A stretch of DNA of 64,000 nt from Roseibaca calidilacus (lineage in GTDB: Bacteria > Pseudomonadota > Alphaproteobacteria > Rhodobacterales > Rhodobacteraceae), in assembly GCF_001517585.1 (NCBI RefSeq), contig NZ_FBYC01000004.1, forward strand, positions 1,507,501 through 1,571,500. Reading direction: 5' to 3'. The notes below the pieces were generated by a model, which was not told the origin of the DNA, did no database searches, and saw nothing but the letters and a program-made list of their open reading frames with translations. This document shows positions 60,176-64,000 of this stretch, in pieces. A program made the translations under genes and the position numbers. Each line of letters begins with the position of its first letter. Position 1 is the stretch's first letter.

Positions 60176-60190
60176 GAACAAACTGGAAAC
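60176..60190 (-). promoter_or_regulatory. Degenerate LexA (SOS) box upstream of uvrA
   Basis: On the plus strand GAAC, seven bases, then AAAC (60176-60190), i.e. GTTT-N7-GTTC on the uvrA strand, which differs by one base from the alphaproteobacterial LexA box GTTC-N7-GTTC. It lies 67 bases upstream of the uvrA start. Rhodobacter uvrA is known to be SOS-regulated, which supports it. Confidence 0.4.
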
Positions 60191-60244
60191 ATGGTGGTGT
60201 TGAACAATAATAATCCAGCATTTTCGGCGGCATTTGGCTTAAAT

Positions 60245-60260
60245 ATTCACAAAAGTGAAT
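60245..60260. promoter_or_regulatory. ATTC-N8-GAAT palindrome at the rhodanese promoter
   Basis: ATTC (60245-60248), eight bases, then GAAT (60257-60260), a perfect 6-base-arm inverted repeat (ATTCAC/GTGAAT). It matches the ATTC-N8-GAAT operator I recall for the persulfide sensor SqrR of Rhodobacter capsulatus, and stands upstream of a rhodanese gene, a plausible target. Confidence 0.5.
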
Positions 60261-60274
60261 TTATTACTTGCAAT
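60246..60274 (+). promoter_or_regulatory. Candidate promoter of the rhodanese gene
   Basis: TTCACA (60246-60251; five of six consensus bases) and TGCAAT (60269-60274; four of six) are 17 bases apart, giving a 5' leader of about 45 bases before the ATG at 60326. The -35 box lies inside the ATTC-N8-GAAT palindrome, so a bound repressor would block it. Confidence 0.4.
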
Positions 60275-60325
60275 CCTGCCCATGTCGCATGATTTATGGC
60301 CAAACTGGCTTGAAGGTTTGCACAG

Positions 60326-60685
60326 ATGTTCGGATTTCTTTCAAAATCCCGCCCCGCGCGGATTAACCCGTCAGAGGCAATTGCCCGCGTCAAGGACGGC
60401 ACGCTCTCGCTGATCGATGTGCGCGAAGCGGGTGAATTGCGCCAAAGCGGCAAGGCCAAGGGCGCTTTGCATATTCCGCTGGGCCAGATCGGCGCGCAGA
60501 CCGACCCCAAAAGCGGCCATTTCAACCGCAAGCTGGACACGGACAAAGCGGTGGCGCTTTACTGTGCATCTGGCGCGCGGTCGGGGCGTGCGGCGGATGT
60601 GATGCGCACCAATGGCTTTGCCGAGGTGTATAACCTTGGCACATTGCACGATTGGCAACGCGCGGGCGGTGCGGTGGTGCGCTGA
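60326..60685 (+). CDS. Rhodanese-domain sulfurtransferase
   Basis: A 119-residue single-domain rhodanese, which moves sulfane sulfur through a cysteine persulfide. The catalytic loop is YCASGARSGRAA with Cys80, and LIDVREAGELRQSGKAKGALHIPLGQIG (29-56) is the standard substrate-loop region. The first ten residues are a short basic tail (FGFLSKSRPAR), so it should be cytoplasmic. It is a single-gene unit bounded by the palindrome at 60245 and the strong terminator at 60710. Its likely regulation by sulfane sulfur is inferred from that palindrome. Confidence 0.92.
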   Translation: MFGFLSKSRPARINPSEAIARVKDGTLSLIDVREAGELRQSGKAKGALHIPLGQIGAQTDPKSGHFNRKLDTDKAVALYCASGARSGRAADVMRTNGFAEVYNLGTLHDWQRAGGAVVR

Positions 60686-60709
60686 CCGCCAGCCACAGGC
60701 ACCAATCAC

Positions 60710-60736
60710 AAAGCCCGCGACAGCGTCGCGGGCTTT
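60710..60736. terminator. Bidirectional intrinsic terminator between the rhodanese gene and lpdA
   Basis: A perfect 12-base-pair stem (arms 60710-60721 and 60725-60736) with an AGC loop, flanked by AAA and TTT, lies between the two convergent genes. This is the clearest terminator in the window. Confidence 0.8.
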
Positions 60737-60779
60737 GGACATGGCGTGCGGCCGCAAGGCCGCTCCGTTTGGTCAGAGC

Positions 60780-62174
60780 TTAGAAATGGATCGCGCGCCC
60801 GTAAGCATCCAGCACCGATTCATGCATCATCTCAGACAGCGTCGGGTGCGGAAAGACGGTTGCCATCAGGTCTTCTTCGGTGGTTTCCAACTGGCGGCCG
60901 ACCACGTAGCCTTGGATCAACTCGGTCACTTCCGCGCCGACCATATGCGCGCCCAGCAGCTCACCCGTTTTGGCGTCGAACACGGTCTTTATCAGGCCTT
61001 CGGGCTCACCCAGCGCAATCGCCTTGCCATTGCCCATGAAGGGGAAGCGGCCAACCTTGATATCCAGCCCCTTTTCCTTCGCCTGCGCTTCGGTCAGGCC
61101 AACGCTGGCGATCTGCGGGTGGCAATAGGTGCAACCGGCAATGCTGTCGGGGTCCACCGCGTGCGGATGGCCGCCTGCGATCAGCTCTGCCACCATAACG
61201 CCTTCGTGGCTGGCCTTATGCGCCAACCATGGGCCGTTGGTTGCATCGCCAATCACATACAGCCCCTCGACCCCGGTGCGGCAATAGGCATCTGTCACGA
61301 CGAAAGAACGGTCGATCTTCGCGCCCAGTTCTTCCAGCCCAAGGTTTTCGGTATTGGCCACGATGCCCACAGCAGAAATCACTGTGTCGAATTCGTGCTG
61401 CTCCACCTTGCCGCCGCGCTCTATGTGCGCGGTCACCTTGGGGGCCTTGCGGTCCAGCTTTTTGACCATGGCTTTTTCCATGATCGTCATGCCTTGCTTG
61501 ATGAATTGCTTCTTGGCAAAGGCGCTAATCTCGGCATCTTCCACAGGCAGGATGCGGTCCTGCACTTCGACCACGGTCACATCCGCGCCCAGCGTGTTGA
61601 AGAAGCTGGCAAATTCGATCCCGATCGCGCCAGAGCCGATAACCAGCAGCTTTTTGGGCATCCGCTTGGGCGTCAGCGCGTGTTTGTAGGTCCAGACCAG
61701 ATCGCCATCGGCTTCCAGCCCCGGCAATTCGCGGGCGCGCGCGCCGGTGGCAAGGATGATGTTCTTGCCCGTCAGGTCCTCGGTGCCCTTGTCGGTCGTC
61801 ACCGCCACGCGGCCCTTGCCCGCCAGCTTGGCCGCGCCCATGATGACCGTGACCTTGTTCTTTTTCAGCAGATGCGCCACGCCGCCCGACAATTGGCCGG
61901 CCACGCCGCGCGAACGCTTGACGACCGCATCCAGATCATAGCCGATCCCCGTGGCGCTAAGCCCGAATTCCTTGGCGCGGTGCATCAGGTGAAACACCTC
62001 TGCGCTGCGCAGCATGGCCTTGGTCGGGATGCAGCCCCAGTTCAGGCAGATTCCGCCCAAGTGCTCGCGTTCGACCACGGCAACAGACTTGCCAAGCTGG
62101 GCGGCGCGGATCGCGGCAACATACCCGCCGGGACCGGCCCCGATAACAACAACGTCGAACGATTTGGCCGCCAT
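60780..62174 (-). CDS. lpdA: Dihydrolipoyl dehydrogenase
   Basis: LpdA reoxidises dihydrolipoamide of the pyruvate and 2-oxoglutarate dehydrogenase complexes and the glycine cleavage system, passing electrons to NAD. The 464-residue protein has the FAD motif VVIGAGPGGYVAAIRAAQLG (9-28), the redox-active disulfide CLNWGC (C43, C48), an NAD motif VIGSGAIGIEFASFF (about 179-193) and the C-terminal PHPTLSE with the catalytic His. A strong AGGAGGAG precedes the ATG at 62174. It is a stand-alone gene here, without its E1 or E2 partners. Two near-identical repeats lie at 62204-62229. Confidence 0.95.
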   Translation of the reverse strand: MAAKSFDVVVIGAGPGGYVAAIRAAQLGKSVAVVEREHLGGICLNWGCIPTKAMLRSAEVFHLMHRAKEFGLSATGIGYDLDAVVKRSRGVAGQLSGGVAHLLKKNKVTVIMGAAKLAGKGRVAVTTDKGTEDLTGKNIILATGARARELPGLEADGDLVWTYKHALTPKRMPKKLLVIGSGAIGIEFASFFNTLGADVTVVEVQDRILPVEDAEISAFAKKQFIKQGMTIMEKAMVKKLDRKAPKVTAHIERGGKVEQHEFDTVISAVGIVANTENLGLEELGAKIDRSFVVTDAYCRTGVEGLYVIGDATNGPWLAHKASHEGVMVAELIAGGHPHAVDPDSIAGCTYCHPQIASVGLTEAQAKEKGLDIKVGRFPFMGNGKAIALGEPEGLIKTVFDAKTGELLGAHMVGAEVTELIQGYVVGRQLETTEEDLMATVFPHPTLSEMMHESVLDAYGRAIHF

Positions 62175-62203
62175 GCGAGTCTCTCCTCCTGAAGTGCTGG
62201 GCG

Positions 62204-62229
62204 AAATTAGTTTGCCATTAAACTAGTTT
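62204..62229. promoter_or_regulatory. Tandem near-repeats upstream of lpdA
   Basis: Read on the lpdA strand, AAACTAGTTT (62229-62220) and AAACTAATTT (62213-62204) are direct repeats differing by one base with a 16-base period; the first is also a perfect palindrome. They lie 30-56 bases before the lpdA start. The protein that binds is not known. Confidence 0.35.
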
Positions 62230-62288
62230 TCGCAACGTCGCAACGCATACCCCGAAACCCCGCCATGACGGGGGCGCATGGCTGGCGC

Positions 62289-62867
62289 TTAGGCGGCTTT
62301 CTGCAAGCGGCGCACAGCCAGCCCATAACCGCCTTCTGTCAGGAAGGATTGTTCCGCCGATGTCGTCTGGCGCCCCAACGCGTTGTTGCGGTAGGGGAAG
62401 CGCCCGAATTCGCGGATCACGGCGCGGTGGGCGCGCGCGTGCAGCAGGTTCTGTGCCCCGGTATTGGGCATGCGCAACAGGAACATGCGCACAGCGCGAT
62501 CCTGGTCCATCTGGCTTTCGGAATGCATCAGCGGCAGGTAAAAGAACTGACGTGCAGGTTCCTCTATCTGCCCATCGAAGCGCAGATGGCAGGCGCGGGC
62601 CGCAACCTTGCGGGCCATCTCATCGGTCGCGAAAGCGCGCGGATCATCCCGGAACATGTTGCGCGGGAACTGATCGGTCACGATCAGGTAGGCAAGACAG
62701 CCCTTGGGGCAGGATGCCCAGTTGCACAGCCGTCCAGCGCGGGCTTTTTCCCATAGGGGCAGGTAACGGTCGCGGATCTTGGCATCCAGCGCGGCATCCT
62801 GCGCATACCAACCTTGCGGGCCGATTTCATCCACCCAGAACGCGATTACCTCTTCCACAGTCGACAT
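62289..62867 (-). CDS. DUF924 family protein
   Basis: A 192-residue protein that matches DUF924, a conserved all-helical family of unknown function. Recognisable are VIAFWVDEIGPQGWYAQDAALDA at the start (8-30), IVTDQFPRNMFRDDPRAFATD (about 62-82), FFYLPLMHSESQMDQDRAVRM (about 108-128), and EFGRFPYRNNALGR (near 152-165). The family is present as a single gene in many Proteobacteria. It lies between lpdA and the MFS gene with gaps of about 115 and 100 bases. Confidence 0.9.
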   Translation of the reverse strand: MSTVEEVIAFWVDEIGPQGWYAQDAALDAKIRDRYLPLWEKARAGRLCNWASCPKGCLAYLIVTDQFPRNMFRDDPRAFATDEMARKVAARACHLRFDGQIEEPARQFFYLPLMHSESQMDQDRAVRMFLLRMPNTGAQNLLHARAHRAVIREFGRFPYRNNALGRQTTSAEQSFLTEGGYGLAVRRLQKAA

Positions 62868-62967
62868 TGTGCAAATCCAGATTGTTTTACGTTAAAGCAG
62901 TTTTGCAGGCTTTCCCGCGCCTGACAACATCCATGTAACAATATTTCAGGCCGGGGCGTGATTCTGC

Positions 62968-64000
62968 TCATTTTGTTACGCTTGCGTTACCATCCGCCGG
63001 GGCTGCCTGCTCTGCAAGGTCGGTATAGACCGCGTCTACCGTCGCGGCGGACACAACCGGCGAAACCGGCGCGAACGGTCCGGTTTCGGTGACCAGCGGC
63101 GCCGGGCGCTGCGTGGCGCGCCACAGCGCATAGAGCGCAAGCAGGGCCGTCAGAACCGAGATGAACAGGAAAAACCCGTCGGGGCCGATCACACCCATAA
63201 GCCGACCAATGACCAGCGGGCCAACAATCGCGCCCAAACCATTGACGAACAACAACCCGCCAGAGGCCGCGGCCATCATGTCAGAATCGAGGTAATCATT
63301 GGTATGCGCCAAGAGCAGGGCGTAAAGCGGGTTGGAAATGCCGCCGATCATCAACGCCACGGCCACGAGCAACCAGAAGGGCATTGGCAGCAAGACCGGC
63401 AGCGCGGCTGTTAAGGTGCCGATCATCGCTACCACGATGACAAGCTTGCGTCGGTCCATCCGGTCCGACAGCCAACCGATGGGAAGCTGGAACACAAGCC
63501 CGCCAAAATATATCGCCGCGGTGAAGGCCGAAATCTCCAGCACGTTCAGCCCAGCCAATGTGCCCCAGACCGCCGTCATCCCGAACAGTGCCGAAAACAC
63601 GCCCCCCATCAGGAAAATTCCCACCACGCCCAAGGGCGACACGTCATACAGCGCGCGGATCGACAGCGATTTGGTGCTGTCAAAGGGCGGCGCGGGGCTG
63701 ATGGACAGCAGGATCGGCGCGAAGGCCAGCGACACCAGCACAGACGGAATAACGAACAACAAGAACCCCGCAGGGTCGGCAAAGTTGATAAGCGCCTGCG
63801 CAGAAATGATGCCAAGCATCTGCACGATCATGTAAAGCGAAAGGGTCTGGCCGCGGGTTTCATTGCTGCTGGAATTGTTCAGCCAGCTTTCCGCCGTGAC
63901 GTAAACACCGCAAAAGCAAAACCCGATCAGCACGCGCAACAGCGCCCAGACAATCCATTCCGGGATCGCGGCATAAAGCACCAGCACCGCCGAAATGAGC
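62968..64000 (-). CDS. MFS transporter, YcaD-like, N-terminus cut by window edge
   Basis: The frame is open from the stop at 62968 to the right edge of the window, so at least 344 residues are present and the start lies outside. It has about ten membrane helices. The visible helices include VLIGFCFCGVYVTAESWLN, the LPIGWLSDRMDRRKLVIVVAMIG loop (helix 8 of the major facilitator family) and LLLAHTNDYLDSDMMAAASGGLLFVNGLGAIVGPLVIG, which is typical of the YcaD subgroup of unknown substrates. The C-terminus is soluble and acidic (about 60 residues). Substrate unknown. Confidence 0.88.
   Translation of the reverse strand, partial: LISAVLVLYAAIPEWIVWALLRVLIGFCFCGVYVTAESWLNNSSSNETRGQTLSLYMIVQMLGIISAQALINFADPAGFLLFVIPSVLVSLAFAPILLSISPAPPFDSTKSLSIRALYDVSPLGVVGIFLMGGVFSALFGMTAVWGTLAGLNVLEISAFTAAIYFGGLVFQLPIGWLSDRMDRRKLVIVVAMIGTLTAALPVLLPMPFWLLVAVALMIGGISNPLYALLLAHTNDYLDSDMMAAASGGLLFVNGLGAIVGPLVIGRLMGVIGPDGFFLFISVLTALLALYALWRATQRPAPLVTETGPFAPVSPVVSAATVDAVYTDLAEQAAPADGNASVTK

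Noticed and set aside
60612-62192. A 526-codon plus-strand frame.
   Set aside because: It is antisense to lpdA, whose motifs are complete.

Overview
The window is a GC-rich chromosomal segment from an alphaproteobacterium, almost certainly a member of the Rhodobacterales (Rhodobacteraceae/Roseobacter group). The reasons are a complete 14-subunit complex I operon with small extra genes between the nuo genes and birA at its end (as in Paracoccus/Rhodobacter), a NuoE with a long helix-hairpin-helix tail, an RNase J gene next to coaX, and alphaproteobacterial forms of UvrA and Atm1. The genus cannot be fixed from the sequence alone. I see no rRNA, tRNA, CRISPR array, transposase or phage gene.

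Layout: 1-2.1 kb holds scpB (cut by the window edge), scpA and ribE on the minus strand. 2.2-6.7 kb is a plus-strand capsule block (kpsS, kpsD, kpsC). 6.8-26.3 kb is a long minus-strand run read from right to left: nuoA-B-C-D, an AT-rich small gene, nuoE, a small membrane protein, nuoF, a small secreted protein, nuoG, a lipoprotein, nuoH-I-J-K-L-M-N, birA, coaX and RNase J. 26.5-28.1 kb has an LprI-like secreted protein and a nucleoside hydrolase. 28.2-35.4 kb is a minus-strand surface-glycan block: a sulfotransferase, three glycosyltransferases, galU and cysQ. 35.5-40.9 kb on the plus strand has kpsM, a tiny membrane protein, a DUF1989 protein, lepA and an AT-rich OLD-family ATPase/nuclease. 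41.0-48.6 kb on the minus strand has an ABC-F protein, a DUF1501/DUF1800 pair, an ACP/ketosynthase pair and an L,D-transpeptidase, with a divergent DUF882 peptidase. 49.7-52.1 kb carries kpsT and kpsE. 52.1-64 kb has a flavoprotein, an Atm1-type exporter, a LysM protein, a LOG protein, uvrA, a rhodanese, lpdA, a DUF924 protein and an MFS transporter cut by the right edge.

How the parts work together: every core component of an ABC-transporter-dependent capsule exporter (KpsS, KpsC, KpsD, KpsM, KpsT, KpsE) is present once, but split over three loci 13-30 kb apart. Between them sit genes that could supply and decorate the glycan: UDP-glucose synthesis (galU), glycosyltransferases, a sulfotransferase, and cysQ, which removes the PAP by-product of sulfotransfer. 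The nuo operon supplies complex I.

Main points of interest: (1) a perfect ATTC-N8-GAAT palindrome overlapping a candidate promoter of the rhodanese gene, and a second one upstream of the nuo operon; this is the operator form I recall for the persulfide sensor SqrR/BigR. (2) An AT-rich orphan OLD-family nuclease starting on the base after the lepA stop. (3) An AT-rich secreted-protein gene fitted without gaps between nuoD and nuoE. (4) The dispersed capsule system. (5) A NodF/NodE-like ACP and ketosynthase pair next to cell-wall enzymes.
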